DNA of 45,014 nt from an uncultured Lachnospiraceae bacterium. Its GTDB lineage: Bacteria; Bacillota; Clostridia; Lachnospirales; Lachnospiraceae. The DNA lies in contig CAMWXB010000033.1 in assembly GCA_947178125.1 (NCBI GenBank), positions 1 to 45,014 of the forward strand, in the 5' to 3' direction. Positions 1 to 8,521 of this stretch are shown one piece after another (position 1 is the stretch's first letter; each line of letters starts with the position of its first letter). A program made the position numbers and the translations under genes. The notes below the pieces were generated by a model. It was given only the letters and a program-made list of their open reading frames with translations, did no database searches and was not told where the DNA came from.

Positions 1-2
1 CG

Positions 3-365
3 GAGGCAGACTTGGCATATTATACGAACGGTCGTGCCGATCAGGAGCAGAATGACCCTGATGCGCGTCCGGCGATTTCCGGGGGCGTGGAGAATATGGA
101 CACATACGATACCATAATTCTTGGGTATCCCATTTGGCATGGGCAAGCCCCTCGTATTATCAGTACGTTTTTAGAAAGTTATGATTTTTCCGGGAAAACA
201 ATCATACCGTTCTGCACTTCCCATAGCAGCGGGATTGGTTCCAGCGCAAGCAATCTTCATGTTCTTTGTTCAGAGTCAGTAGAGTGGATGGACGGAAAGA
301 GATTTGAAGCAGGGGTTTCAAGAGAAAGCGTTCAGAATTGGATTGGAGAAGTTGGGATTGAGTGA
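3..365 (+). CDS. Flavodoxin family protein (5' end outside window)
   Basis: The frame is open from the first bases, so the true start lies upstream; the TTG at 12 is internal. The visible 120 residues are the C-terminal two thirds of a flavodoxin-like fold: a YDTIILGYPIWHGQAPR segment (the YPIWWG flavin-loop region), then FLESYDFSGKTIIPFCTSHS and SGIGSSASNLH. This pattern is typical of the small stand-alone flavodoxins of Clostridia, which bind FMN and carry electrons in the cytoplasm. The glycine-rich phosphate-binding N-terminus is missing only because of the window edge. It lies next to a MerR regulator and an alcohol dehydrogenase, a common redox-response neighbourhood. Family is confident; the electron partner is unknown. 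Confidence 0.85.
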   Translation, partial: EADLAYYTNGRADQEQNDPDARPAISGGVENMDTYDTIILGYPIWHGQAPRIISTFLESYDFSGKTIIPFCTSHSSGIGSSASNLHVLCSESVEWMDGKRFEAGVSRESVQNWIGEVGIE

Positions 366-386
366 AACAGAATGATTGCAATTCGG

Positions 387-818
387 CTATATTTTATAAT
401 CCCTTACATCTTCCGGAATTTCATCGACAGGTAAATTCTTTACAGCTTCTTCGCTTCCGGCGGCAATCGCCGTATCGTAATACCAACATTTATATTTCAG
501 CCTGTTCTTTGTCGCCTGCAGCGCTTCTATCTGCTTTTCCACCTCTTCCAACCGGGCATGAAACATTTCCCGGCGTTTCCCTAAAGAGGTATCGCCCTCC
601 CCGCACCAGACTAAAAATTCTTTGATCGACTTGATAGACATTCCTGAAGATTTTAGACATTCAATCACTTTAAGGGTGTTGATTTCCGTATCGGAAAAAA
701 CGCGGATACCTCCATTGCTCCGTTCCATATTTGGAAACATACCCTCACGGTCATAATAGCGCAAAGTGGATATGGCAATTCCGGTAGCATTAGCAACCTC
801 TCCAATTGAATAATACAT
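387..818 (-). CDS. MerR family transcriptional regulator
   Basis: 143 residues. The N-terminal winged helix-turn-helix is clear: MYYSIGEVANATGIAISTLRYYDREG (about residues 1-26), followed by the wing with RSNGGIRVFSDTEI and a long dimerisation helix around residues 80-110 (LEEVEKQIEALQATKNRL). There are no paired metal-binding cysteines in the C-terminus as in metal sensors; the two cysteines in the central region and one near residue 111 could be redox sensitive, but that is a guess. It is divergent from an Fe-alcohol dehydrogenase. The intervening promoter has the 19-bp spacer and dyad expected of a MerR target, so it probably activates that gene, as AdhR does for adhA in Bacillus. The effector may be an aldehyde or another electrophile (inference). 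Confidence 0.88.
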   Translation of the reverse strand: MYYSIGEVANATGIAISTLRYYDREGMFPNMERSNGGIRVFSDTEINTLKVIECLKSSGMSIKSIKEFLVWCGEGDTSLGKRREMFHARLEEVEKQIEALQATKNRLKYKCWYYDTAIAAGSEEAVKNLPVDEIPEDVRDYKI

Positions 819-852
819 AATATTTTCTCCTATAAATTTATAAAAATATCTC

Positions 853-883
853 TTGACCTAAACCTGACTTTAGCTTCTATAAT
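853..883 (+). promoter_or_regulatory. MerR-type promoter of the alcohol dehydrogenase gene
   Basis: A -35 TTGACC (853-858) and a perfect -10 TATAAT (878-883) are 19 bp apart instead of 17. The spacer holds the dyad CTAAA (858-862) / TTTAG (869-873). Over-long spacers with a central dyad are the hallmark of promoters untwisted by MerR proteins. It points toward the dehydrogenase at 956; the divergent MerR gene starts 35 bp on the other side. Confidence 0.75.
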
Positions 884-955
884 AACACTACACCTGTAGA
901 ACAAGGTTGTCAACAAAAGTTTTATACCAAACAAAAAACAAAGAGAGGGAAACGT

Positions 956-2134
956 ATGATGAACATGAATTTTAATTTTAACAATCCAACAAATCTTATT
1001 TTCGGAAGAGGTTCGCTGAACGAACTGGGAAATCTGTCTATGCCTGGAAAGAAAGCGCTGGTATTGATTTCTAACGGTAAGTCCACGAGGGAGAACGGCT
1101 ATCTTGACCGCACGTTAGAGCAGCTTAAAAAAGCAGGCGTTGAAACAGTCTTGTTTGACAAGATCATGGAAAACCCGATTAAGGACGTAATCATGGAGGG
1201 AGCTGCGTTTGCAAGGGAAAACCAATGTGACTTTATCGTTGCGCTTGGCGGCGGGGCTGTTATTGACGCTTCGGCAGCGATTGCAGCAATGGCAACTAAT
1301 GAGGGCGACCTTTGGGATTATGTCTTTGGCGGCACTGGTAAATGCAGGCTGCTTGAAAAGAAAGGGCTTCCGATTGTTGCGGTTGCGACTACTTCCGGTA
1401 CAGGTTCGGAAATGAACGGTTTCGGGGTTATCTCCAATTTGGAAACAAAGGAAAAAATCGGTTTTGGCAATCCGGGGCTTACCCCTGTACTGGCAGTTGT
1501 TGACCCGGAACTTATGACGACCGTTCCTGCAAAATATACGGCATATCAGGGATTTGACGCTCTATTTCACAATACCGAAGTAATGATGTCAAAAGGCGTT
1601 AATGTTTTGAGTGAAGCAATCGCCTTGTCCGCGATTGAAAATATCACAAAATACCTGCCTCGTGCGGTAAAGGACGGAAAAGATATTGAAGCAAGGGAAC
1701 ACATCGCCTACGGAAGCACGATTGCAGGCGTTACCATGCAGCTTACTTCAACGATTGCACAGCACAGCATGGAACATTCCATGAGCGCGTATCATCACAA
1801 TCTCCCGCACGGAGCAGGGTTGATAATGATTTCCAAAGCCTTTGCGGAATTTTTCATTGAGCGCCATGCCTGCGATGAACAGTTTATCAAAATGGCAAAG
1901 GCTATGGGAATTGCAAATGCTGACAAACCGGAAGATTTTATTACTGCGCTTGTCAGGTTACAGGAAGACTGCGGCGTAGCTGAACTGAAAATGAGCGATT
2001 TCGGTTTCTCTGCTGATGAAGCCTTGACGCTTGCAAAGGGCGCACGTTCCATGCAGGGTGGATTGTTTGAATTTAACCCATGTGAAATGACTGACGAAGA
2101 CTGCGCCGGAGTTTTTGAAAAATCTTACCGCTGA
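956..2134 (+). CDS. Iron-containing alcohol dehydrogenase
   Basis: 392 residues, the usual length of the Fe-ADH family, NAD(P)H-dependent enzymes that interconvert aldehydes and alcohols in the cytoplasm. The dinucleotide loop is GGGAVIDASAAIA (98-110). Iron ligands are visible as D201 and H205 (GFDALFH), H274 (EHSMSAYH) and H285 (PHGAG). The segment ATTSGTGSEMN (144-154) is the conserved family motif. The sequence resembles the butanol dehydrogenase (BdhA/YqdH-like) branch, so butanol-type or detoxifying aldehyde reductase activity is likely but not decided. Start: ATG 956 lies six bases after AGAGAGGGA; a second ATG follows directly and a third two codons later. Probably switched on by the divergent MerR regulator. 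Confidence 0.9.
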   Translation: MMNMNFNFNNPTNLIFGRGSLNELGNLSMPGKKALVLISNGKSTRENGYLDRTLEQLKKAGVETVLFDKIMENPIKDVIMEGAAFARENQCDFIVALGGGAVIDASAAIAAMATNEGDLWDYVFGGTGKCRLLEKKGLPIVAVATTSGTGSEMNGFGVISNLETKEKIGFGNPGLTPVLAVVDPELMTTVPAKYTAYQGFDALFHNTEVMMSKGVNVLSEAIALSAIENITKYLPRAVKDGKDIEAREHIAYGSTIAGVTMQLTSTIAQHSMEHSMSAYHHNLPHGAGLIMISKAFAEFFIERHACDEQFIKMAKAMGIANADKPEDFITALVRLQEDCGVAELKMSDFGFSADEALTLAKGARSMQGGLFEFNPCEMTDEDCAGVFEKSYR

Positions 2135-2175
2135 TACCCGACCGGGGGTGTCCTATTTTCAAAAAAGGAGGAACA

Positions 2176-2415
2176 TATGGCATTTTTGCTGATGAAGCAC
2201 AGAAAGCCGGTCATCATGTATCTGTCTTTCAGATTGGAAACAGAGATATTCGTGGCTGTAAAAATTGTGACGCCTGTCGTGCCACATTAAACGGAAACTG
2301 CGTTCAGGAAGACGATATGCAGGAAATCTACCCGATTATGAGGGAATGTGAAATGTTAGTAATTGCTTCTCCGATTTACTACTACTTCTGTATTGGGACT
2401 TTCTGCGTGTGGTAA
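2176..2415 (+). pseudogene. Remnant of NAD(P)H-dependent FMN reductase (flavodoxin-fold)
   Basis: A good ribosome site (AAAGGAGG, about 2164-2171) and ATG 2177 lead into the wrong frame, which stops after 36 codons. In the neighbouring frame, open from 2176 to the TAA at 2413-2415, the text reads as the middle of an FMN reductase of the iron-sulfur flavoprotein/WrbA type: FADEAQKAGHHVSVFQIG, then IRGCKNCDACRAT, then the conserved LVIASPIYYY. The N-terminal GSPR phosphate loop and everything after SPIYY are missing. It is therefore deleted at both ends and frameshifted. It may once have been cotranscribed with the dehydrogenase 40 bases upstream. Confidence 0.75.
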
Positions 2416-2445
2416 TGTAAACCAGAGCGATATGCCTGTTACTGA

Positions 2446-3360
2446 TCAAGTGGTATATGCTTTCGCAGTAGATATCATCTCTCTAAGAAGATTTGCAGCA
2501 ATGTTGTCCGGTCTTCCGATATCATAAATGAGGCTGATATTCCGCGTGGGAATGTTTTCCGTGAGATTTATCTGAAAAACGTCGCCTTTTTGAAGAGAAG
2601 CCCGGGCATATTCCGGTGAAATAAATCCAATTCCCATATCATTTGAAACAAAGGAAAGCACCTGGTCGGTAGTAGCAGTCTCGATCTCCGGTTCGAACAA
2701 AAGACCGCGGGAATTAAATATTTTATTATAAAATTCATAGGTTTCGGTTCCTTTCCATAAATTAATGATCGGATATTGAATTAAGTCGGCAAATGTATGG
2801 ACTTCATTCTTCAGATGGGCGAAGGACGGACCGGCGATTAATATATCCTGAAAAGAATTTAAAATTGTTTCATGCAGATTTAAGTTTGAATTAGAAAAGG
2901 AAGTAACAACGGCCATGTCGATCAGTCCTTCTGATACGTCGGAAACAAGACTGGGCGTGGAATTATTGACAATCTGAATATGGGTTCCGGGATATAGAAG
3001 ATGATAGTCATGAAGAATGGGAAGAATTTTGTCATGCAGTAGGATTTCCGTTATACCGATGGAAAAACCAATGGAAATACGCTGCGGATGCAGATTTTTA
3101 GAGAAATTAAGTTCGGCCTCTCCCATTTTGATCTGTTCGTGCGCAGCCCGAATATGGAGGAAAAGTTTCTCTCCCTCTGGGGTCAATGAAATACCTTTGT
3201 TGGAACGGATGAATAATCGGCACCCTAATACCGTTTCGAGATTATTCATGGTTCTTGTAATGTTGGGCTGACTGTTATGCAGTGCTTTTGCGGCTCTGCT
3301 GAAACTCTTATATTTTCCTACATAATAAAATACCTTGTAGTGTTCGTAAGATACTGACAT
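2446..3360 (-). CDS. LysR family transcriptional regulator
   Basis: 304 residues, standard LysR length. The N-terminal HTH is unmistakable: FYYVGKYKSFSRAAKALHNS then QPNITRTMNNLETVLGCRLF (about residues 11-50), with GISLTPEGEKLFLHI completing the wing. Residues 90-300 form the periplasmic-binding-protein-like effector domain (RISIGFSIGITEILL, then DMAVVTSFS, then DMGIGFISPEYA). The ATG at 3360 follows GGGAG at a suitable distance. It is divergent from the chemoreceptor gene at 3610, with about 250 AT-rich bases between. LysR proteins usually control the divergent gene, but the effector and target here are unknown. Confidence 0.9.
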   Translation of the reverse strand: MSVSYEHYKVFYYVGKYKSFSRAAKALHNSQPNITRTMNNLETVLGCRLFIRSNKGISLTPEGEKLFLHIRAAHEQIKMGEAELNFSKNLHPQRISIGFSIGITEILLHDKILPILHDYHLLYPGTHIQIVNNSTPSLVSDVSEGLIDMAVVTSFSNSNLNLHETILNSFQDILIAGPSFAHLKNEVHTFADLIQYPIINLWKGTETYEFYNKIFNSRGLLFEPEIETATTDQVLSFVSNDMGIGFISPEYARASLQKGDVFQINLTENIPTRNISLIYDIGRPDNIAANLLREMISTAKAYTT

Positions 3361-3609
3361 GGGGTTCTCCCGTCATTGCTATATTATTTTGATATAATAT
3401 GTATATTATATATAATTTTCGGGTACAAGTCCAGCGGTAGCAGGATGTATTTGTGGAAACATTCCTATTTGCAGATGGAAGGGAAAGCTGCAATATCATT
3501 GTGATATACCTCATATATCATATGCAAATTTTACAAATGAATGTGGAAATAGTATGATTAATTTGTGAAGTTTTCGAAAAAATTGCAATATGAATGGGGG
3601 AAGATACAA

Positions 3610-5673
3610 ATGAAAGGAAAAAGTATTTTTAAGCAGCTATTGATTCCGATGATGGCAATCATCTGTACGCTTGCGGCGGCATTGGTCGTGGTCATTCTGC
3701 TGATTTTTACAACATCGTATGAAAAGGATATTTATTTCAGGAATCAGGATATCTCCAATCTTTTAGCAGAACAGATATCATCGTTTATGGACGGGGCCTA
3801 CAGCGTCAATCAGGCACTTTCCGAAAATCCAAGCGTTCTGACAATGGATACGGATGTCCAGACACCGATCTTAGCGCAGTGTGTGGCCAATAATCCTTAT
3901 TTGGATTTAATTTATATTCAGGGAACGGATGGTATGCAGACCGGACGTTCATCAGGAGAACTTTCAGATCGTTCTACACGATGGTGGTTTACACAGACAA
4001 TGGCGGACAAAGTCCCTTTTATATCGAAATCCTATTATTCTGTTGCAACAGGCGCGACCTGCACTTCTATCTTTTTTCCGATGTATCAGGATGGTGAAAT
4101 GATCGGTGTCTATGCGGCTGATTTAAAGCTTGATTTTCTGCAGAACCTGATCGGTGAATATTCAAATGAAGACGATGGGAAAATATCTTTTGTAATTGAT
4201 GGTGAGGGAACGGTCGTTGCTCATCCCGATATTACACAGATTGAGGAATCATATAATTACAGAGATCTGAAGAAGACGGTTTCTGTAAAGGATGATGCAG
4301 GAAATTCCGTTATGGATGCGGATGGGAATATTGTTACGGAGGAATATCCATTAGAAGTTTCAGAAGATTTCAAACGGGTCATTGCACAGGTAATGGCAGG
4401 GAACAGCGGCAGTACGAAGATATCTTATGATGGGGCGGCGTATTATGCCAGCTATACGGCCATTCCGCTGAAGGGCGAATCGGATTCCTGGTCTATGATC
4501 ACGCTGCATAAAAAAAGTACTGCTATGTCAATGCTCAGCAATCTGCTCATGATTGCGGTCATCATTTCTCTTGTTGCCATTACAGCCGCGATTTTTGTTG
4601 TGATTTATCTTGCCCGGAAGCTGACGATACCGGTCGTTTCCATGACAGAATTGATGAAAGAGGCATCCGACGGGAACTTTTCCATGAAAGCGGATGTAAG
4701 CAGCCGGAACGAGGTCGGACAGCTGGCACAGAGTTTTAATGTCATGGCTGATAAGATTTCCGGCGTTCTTGTCCGGATGAAGGATTCCACGAAAGAACTT
4801 CTTCAATGTTCCGGCAGATTACAGGATATAGAGGCAAATGTAGTTACTTTGAGCAGTGCGCTGAATGAAATATCCAATGGTACGGTGAAACAGACCGCCG
4901 ATGTCAATAATGTCGTAACGCGTATGGGCGAGATGGAGGATAAGTTCAGGGAGTTAAAAGGCAAAAGCGGAAATCTCCTTGATGAAGCGGAACATACGAT
5001 TACTTCCGGTGAAGAAGGTTCCGCAAGCATTCATCAATTGGAAGAGCAGAACAGTTATGTGGAGAAAAATGTCAGCCTTTCCTATGAAAAAATCAAGACC
5101 CTTGAAACGCATTCCGCTAAAATTTCTGATATCGTTGGTACCATTAACAGTATTTCAGAGGAAACCGGGCTTCTGTCTTTGAATGCAAGCATTGAAGCCG
5201 CAAGAGCGGGAGAGCATGGACGGGGTTTTGCGATTGTGGCAGAATCCATCGGTAAACTGGCGGCTGAATCTACTTCTGCAACGGAAAATATCGAAAGAAT
5301 CATTGAGGAACTTTACAGCAATATCGGCGATACCGTTTCCAATATTGAAGAAGTGAAGAAAGCCATGGCCGCACAGATACAGGCAACACAGAAAGTGAAG
5401 AAAATCTTTCATGATTTTAAAGCGCTCGCTAAGCAGACAAGCGGCTCGGTAACGGTCATTGATGAGTTAATTGAGGAAATGTATGAGATTGACCGTTCCA
5501 TTGTGGAGGCAGCACAGAGTATTCGGGATATTTCCCAGAACACGGAAGAACTGTCAGGGGATGCGGCAGGTTCATTGGATGGGGAGTTGAAAGATATCCG
5601 GAGCAGTGTACAAAGCCTTACCATGATTTCAAGTGAACTGGAACAAGAAATGGCAAAATTCAAGTTGAATTGA
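3610..5673 (+). CDS. Methyl-accepting chemotaxis protein with Cache sensor
   Basis: 687 residues from ATG 3610, preferred over GTG 3565 because GGGGGAAG precedes it and the protein then begins MKGKSIFKQLL directly before the first membrane helix (about 7-35). An extracellular double-Cache-like domain follows to about residue 290, with the typical STRWWFTQTM and YSVATGATCTSIFFPMY segments. Then come a second membrane helix (LLMIAVIISLVAITAAIFVVIYLA), a HAMP domain (LTIPVVSMTELMK to FNVMADKI) and a cytoplasmic signalling coil. Its tip, [20 protein letters not shown], is the conserved CheA/CheW contact. It should transmit the binding of a small extracellular ligand, often an amino or organic acid for Cache domains, to the flagellar motor. 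Ligand unknown. Confidence 0.92.
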   Translation: MKGKSIFKQLLIPMMAIICTLAAALVVVILLIFTTSYEKDIYFRNQDISNLLAEQISSFMDGAYSVNQALSENPSVLTMDTDVQTPILAQCVANNPYLDLIYIQGTDGMQTGRSSGELSDRSTRWWFTQTMADKVPFISKSYYSVATGATCTSIFFPMYQDGEMIGVYAADLKLDFLQNLIGEYSNEDDGKISFVIDGEGTVVAHPDITQIEESYNYRDLKKTVSVKDDAGNSVMDADGNIVTEEYPLEVSEDFKRVIAQVMAGNSGSTKISYDGAAYYASYTAIPLKGESDSWSMITLHKKSTAMSMLSNLLMIAVIISLVAITAAIFVVIYLARKLTIPVVSMTELMKEASDGNFSMKADVSSRNEVGQLAQSFNVMADKISGVLVRMKDSTKELLQCSGRLQDIEANVVTLSSALNEISNGTVKQTADVNNVVTRMGEMEDKFRELKGKSGNLLDEAEHTITSGEEGSASIHQLEEQNSYVEKNVSLSYEKIKTLETHSAKISDIVGTINSISEETGLLSLNASIEAARAGEHGRGFAIVAESIGKLAAESTSATENIERIIEELYSNIGDTVSNIEEVKKAMAAQIQATQKVKKIFHDFKALAKQTSGSVTVIDELIEEMYEIDRSIVEAAQSIRDISQNTEELSGDAAGSLDGELKDIRSSVQSLTMISSELEQEMAKFKLN

Positions 5674-5700
5674 TGTCTGCCCAATGCGGATGAATATGGG

Positions 5701-5736
5701 GGCGGCTCCAAAGTGCGGTTTTAAACGCGAGCCGCC
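5701..5736. terminator. Hairpin between convergent chemoreceptor and MATE genes
   Basis: GGCGGCTC (5701-5708) pairs perfectly with GAGCCGCC (5729-5736); the loop contains a smaller GCG/CGC stem. It lies between two convergent stop codons. There is no clear T-run on either side, so it is a weak or bidirectional terminator candidate. Confidence 0.45.
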
Positions 5737-5748
5737 GCCTGCTCTGCC

Positions 5749-7113
5749 TTAATCAGTCTGCAAATCATTTCCTTTCGGAAAATATTTCCGGTAAGTAAAT
5801 ATAAATAACACGATCGCAAGCGTGGTGGACAGATAATCCGTGATTGGCTGTGCCGCCGCGAGCATCGTTGCGGAGTCAAAGATGCTCCGAAACAGAAACA
5901 GCACCGGCAGATAAATGATTCCCTGACGGCTGATGGAAAGGATCAGGGCCGGCAGAGCCGCACCGGTAGACTGGATGGCGTTGATAAATACGAACAGCAG
6001 GCCCATTACCGGTCCGGAATAAATATAAATGCGGGCAAAGGACATACCGTATGAAAAGGCGTCCGGGTCTTCCAAAAACGCATGTACCAGCGGGCTGGCG
6101 CCGCAGTAGCAGATGACGGTCATTACTGCGCTTAAACAAAAGGCGAGGAGCAGCGAGAATTTCAGGACTGCTATATAACGCTTCCGGTTTCCGGCGCCGA
6201 AGCAATAGCCCAGGAGCGGCTGGATGCCGGTACCAAGTCCGATCAGGAGCATTACCACGATCATATTGACCTTCATTGCCACGCCAAGCCCCGCAACTGC
6301 CATATCACCGTAGTGGGTCATGATATTATTGACAATGATGTTCGAAAGGCTCATCAGAATGCTGTTTAGCGATGCCGGGACGCCAATGGCAAGGACACCG
6401 ATGGCAATGCCCTTACTTGCCTGATAGTATTTGGGGTGTATGGACAGCATCGCATTTTTGGAGAGCAGATGCCAGATATAAAAACCGGCCGCGAAAATAT
6501 TGCCGAGAACGGTCGCGATGGCCGCACCGGCGACATCCCAGCCAAAACCGAGGATCATGACAGGGTCCAGCACGATGTTCATCATATTTCCGATCAGCAT
6601 TCCCATCATGGCGATATTGGCCTTACCTTCGGCACGGATGATATTGCTGAAGCTGTTGCTGATGATCAAAAACGGAATCGCGGTGGAAACGATGCGCAGA
6701 TATTGGGAAGCATAGCCTGCGGTGTCATCGCTTGCACCGATGGCACGGCTGACCGGCTCGGCGAAGATAAAGATAATGATCATCGCAATGATGCCGATGC
6801 CAAGCCCGGTCCAGAAGCAGAAGGCAGAGGCATTTTTGGCCTTTTCTGTTTTGCCTTCGCCGAGGGACCTTGATATCAGAGAAGTTCCGCCGATGCCAAA
6901 GAGCATCCCAACAGCCATAAATAAAAGGAATGCCGGAGTTGCTACGGAAATGGCAGCGACCATGTAGGCGTTTTTGGTCTGTCCTATGAAGAAAGTATCA
7001 GCCAGATTATAGATCAGTACCATGATCATACTGATGATAGACGGTACGACATTGCTGATAACGGCTTTCGGTACCGGGGCATCCCGGAATATTTCTGTTG
7101 TTTTATCTTTCAT
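5749..7113 (-). CDS. MATE family multidrug efflux transporter
   Basis: 454 residues, about twelve membrane helices, matching the NorM/DinF-like MATE family that exports cationic drugs or metabolites by Na+ or H+ antiport. Characteristic segments are IYNLADTFFIGQTKN in helix 1, GGTSLISRSLGEGK in the first loop, and the second-half counterpart IGLGTGIQPLLGYCFGAGN. The ATG at 7113 follows GGAAG. It lies 45 bases downstream of a MarR regulator on the same strand, and the pair should share the MarR-controlled promoter at 7636-7664. The substrate cannot be read from sequence; MarR control suggests induction by a toxic small molecule. Confidence 0.92.
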   Translation of the reverse strand: MKDKTTEIFRDAPVPKAVISNVVPSIISMIMVLIYNLADTFFIGQTKNAYMVAAISVATPAFLLFMAVGMLFGIGGTSLISRSLGEGKTEKAKNASAFCFWTGLGIGIIAMIIIFIFAEPVSRAIGASDDTAGYASQYLRIVSTAIPFLIISNSFSNIIRAEGKANIAMMGMLIGNMMNIVLDPVMILGFGWDVAGAAIATVLGNIFAAGFYIWHLLSKNAMLSIHPKYYQASKGIAIGVLAIGVPASLNSILMSLSNIIVNNIMTHYGDMAVAGLGVAMKVNMIVVMLLIGLGTGIQPLLGYCFGAGNRKRYIAVLKFSLLLAFCLSAVMTVICYCGASPLVHAFLEDPDAFSYGMSFARIYIYSGPVMGLLFVFINAIQSTGAALPALILSISRQGIIYLPVLFLFRSIFDSATMLAAAQPITDYLSTTLAIVLFIFTYRKYFPKGNDLQTD

Positions 7114-7158
7114 AATAAATTCTTCCTTTCCTGTTTTTTATTCCCAAAATCCAACAAT

Positions 7159-7605
7159 CTAAAAGTTTTTGAATGCGTCGGATTTCAGGTTCTGATAAAT
7201 CTGGTGGAGCATTTTTTTTAAAACCTGTTTGTCGTCTTCTGATAGACCGGCAAACATGATCTCGTCCAATAAAGGACTCTTTTGTTCTATTTCTAAAATA
7301 AGCTGTTCACCAAGCTGTTTGCCGCTGTCTGTCAGCAGAATGGGCTTTGAGCGCGTCCCTGCAGCCGTGCTCTTGCGAATAAAGCCTTTCTGCTCTAAAA
7401 GTTTCAGCACATGAATGACGCTGGTGTGTTTGACATCGAAGTGAGAGGCGATATCCGAGAGCGTATTTTCTCTGCCGGTCTCCCGGGAAAGATACAGCAG
7501 GACATCGAACTGCGTGCTGGTCAGTCCATGTTTTTTAAATTCCTTGTTAAAACCGGCTTCCAGCTGGTTGTGTATTTTTTTGAAATAGATCCTCAATTCG
7601 TTCAT
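7159..7605 (-). CDS. MarR family transcriptional regulator
   Basis: 148 residues with the MarR winged-helix fold. The segment GLTSTQFDVLLYLSRETG leads into the DNA-recognition region FDVKHTSVIHVLKLLEQKGFI, followed by the wing RKSTAAGTRSKPILLTDSGK. It is the first gene of a two-gene unit with the MATE pump. A perfect palindrome 17 bases upstream of its ATG overlaps the -10 box of a strong promoter, so autorepression relieved by a ligand (often a phenolic or drug) is very likely. The start at 7605 has AAAGGGG about 8 bases before it. Confidence 0.92.
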   Translation of the reverse strand: MNELRIYFKKIHNQLEAGFNKEFKKHGLTSTQFDVLLYLSRETGRENTLSDIASHFDVKHTSVIHVLKLLEQKGFIRKSTAAGTRSKPILLTDSGKQLGEQLILEIEQKSPLLDEIMFAGLSEDDKQVLKKMLHQIYQNLKSDAFKNF

Positions 7606-7621
7606 GCGAATATCCCCTTTT

Positions 7622-7664
7622 ATGTAGCTTGCTACATGATATACCAGAATTATGAAATTGTCAA
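7622..7664 (-). promoter_or_regulatory. Promoter and MarR operator of the marR-MATE unit
   Basis: Reading the minus strand, -35 TTGACA (plus-strand 7659-7664) and -10 TATCAT (7636-7641) are 17 bp apart. Directly downstream and overlapping the -10 is the perfect palindrome ATGTAGC-TT-GCTACAT (7622-7637), of the size and shape typical for a MarR dimer. A repressor there would block polymerase. Confidence 0.8.
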
Positions 7665-7740
7665 TATGAAAATAATCATAAAAAACAAAAATGAAAAACG
7701 AAAATGATCATGGAAAATCAGAACGTAAAGAATAAATTTA

Positions 7741-7770
7741 TTGCCCAACCAATGCCCCGAGTGGTAATAT
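7741..7770 (+). promoter_or_regulatory. Possible promoter of the AIM24-like gene
   Basis: TTGCCC (7741-7746) and TAATAT (7765-7770), 18 bp apart, with TGG just before the -10 giving an extended -10 element. It lies about 70 bases upstream of the ATG at 7841. Moderate match only. Confidence 0.4.
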
Positions 7771-7840
7771 GAGTATGTAAATCGCAGCGTTAGGCCTCGA
7801 TTTATTCATCAAAATACTTACCGAGAAAGGGGAGCAAAAT

Positions 7841-8521
7841 ATGCAGTACAGAATTATTGGTGACACAATGCCGGCCGTGGAGGTGCTTTTTGATGCACCG
7901 GGAGAGTCCATGTATACACAGTCAGGAGGAATGGCCTGGATGTCGGATGGAATCTCTATGGACTCCAATATGAGAGGCGGTCTTGGCAAGAGCATCGGCA
8001 GAATGTTTTCAGGGGAATCCCTGTTCATGGCGACCTATAAGGCGGAACGTGCGGGCAGTATGGTAGCGTTTGCGTCTACGGTAGCCGGAGAGGTATTACC
8101 GGTCGATGTGGGAGCGAACGGAGGCATGATCTGCCAGAAAGGAGCTTTCCTCTGCGCGCAGGAGTCGGTAAATCTGAATATAACGTTTACGAAGAAATTC
8201 TCTGCCGGATTGTTTGGCGGGGAAGGATTTATTCTGCAGGATATCAGCGGGACCGGAATGGTATTCCTTGAAATCGATGGGAATAAAGTAGAGAAAAATC
8301 TGGCACCCGGAGAAGTCCTCAAAGTGGACACCGGAAACGTGGTCGCGTTTGAGCGGACAGTCAACTATGAGATTGAAACGGTGAAGGGACTGAAAAATAT
8401 CTTTATGGGCGGAGAGGGCCTGTTTCTCACGAAGCTGACCGGACCGGGAAAGGTCATTCTGCAGACCCAGAATTTCAATGAGTTCGCGGGCCGCATTATT
8501 CGGATGGTGCCGTCGAGGTAG
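7841..8521 (+). CDS. AIM24 / TIGR00266 family protein
   Basis: 226 residues. It matches the AIM24-like (TIGR00266) family of single-domain beta-rich proteins found across bacteria: an N-terminal MQYRIIGDTMPAVEVLF, then MAWMSDGISMDSN, GESLFMATYKAERAG, the glycine-rich TKKFSAGLFGGEGFILQDISG, and near the end KGLKNIFMGGEGLFLTKLTGPG. No signal peptide or membrane helix is seen, so it is cytoplasmic or peripheral. The biochemical function is not established; the yeast relative acts in mitochondrial inner-membrane organisation. ATG 7841 follows AAAGGGGAG. Its last 26 bases overlap, tail to tail, the end of the convergent LysR gene. Confidence 0.85.
   Translation: MQYRIIGDTMPAVEVLFDAPGESMYTQSGGMAWMSDGISMDSNMRGGLGKSIGRMFSGESLFMATYKAERAGSMVAFASTVAGEVLPVDVGANGGMICQKGAFLCAQESVNLNITFTKKFSAGLFGGEGFILQDISGTGMVFLEIDGNKVEKNLAPGEVLKVDTGNVVAFERTVNYEIETVKGLKNIFMGGEGLFLTKLTGPGKVILQTQNFNEFAGRIIRMVPSR

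Noticed and set aside
3565..3609. GTG start of the first chemoreceptor at 3565
   Set aside because: ATG 3610 has the better ribosome site and starts directly before the membrane helix.
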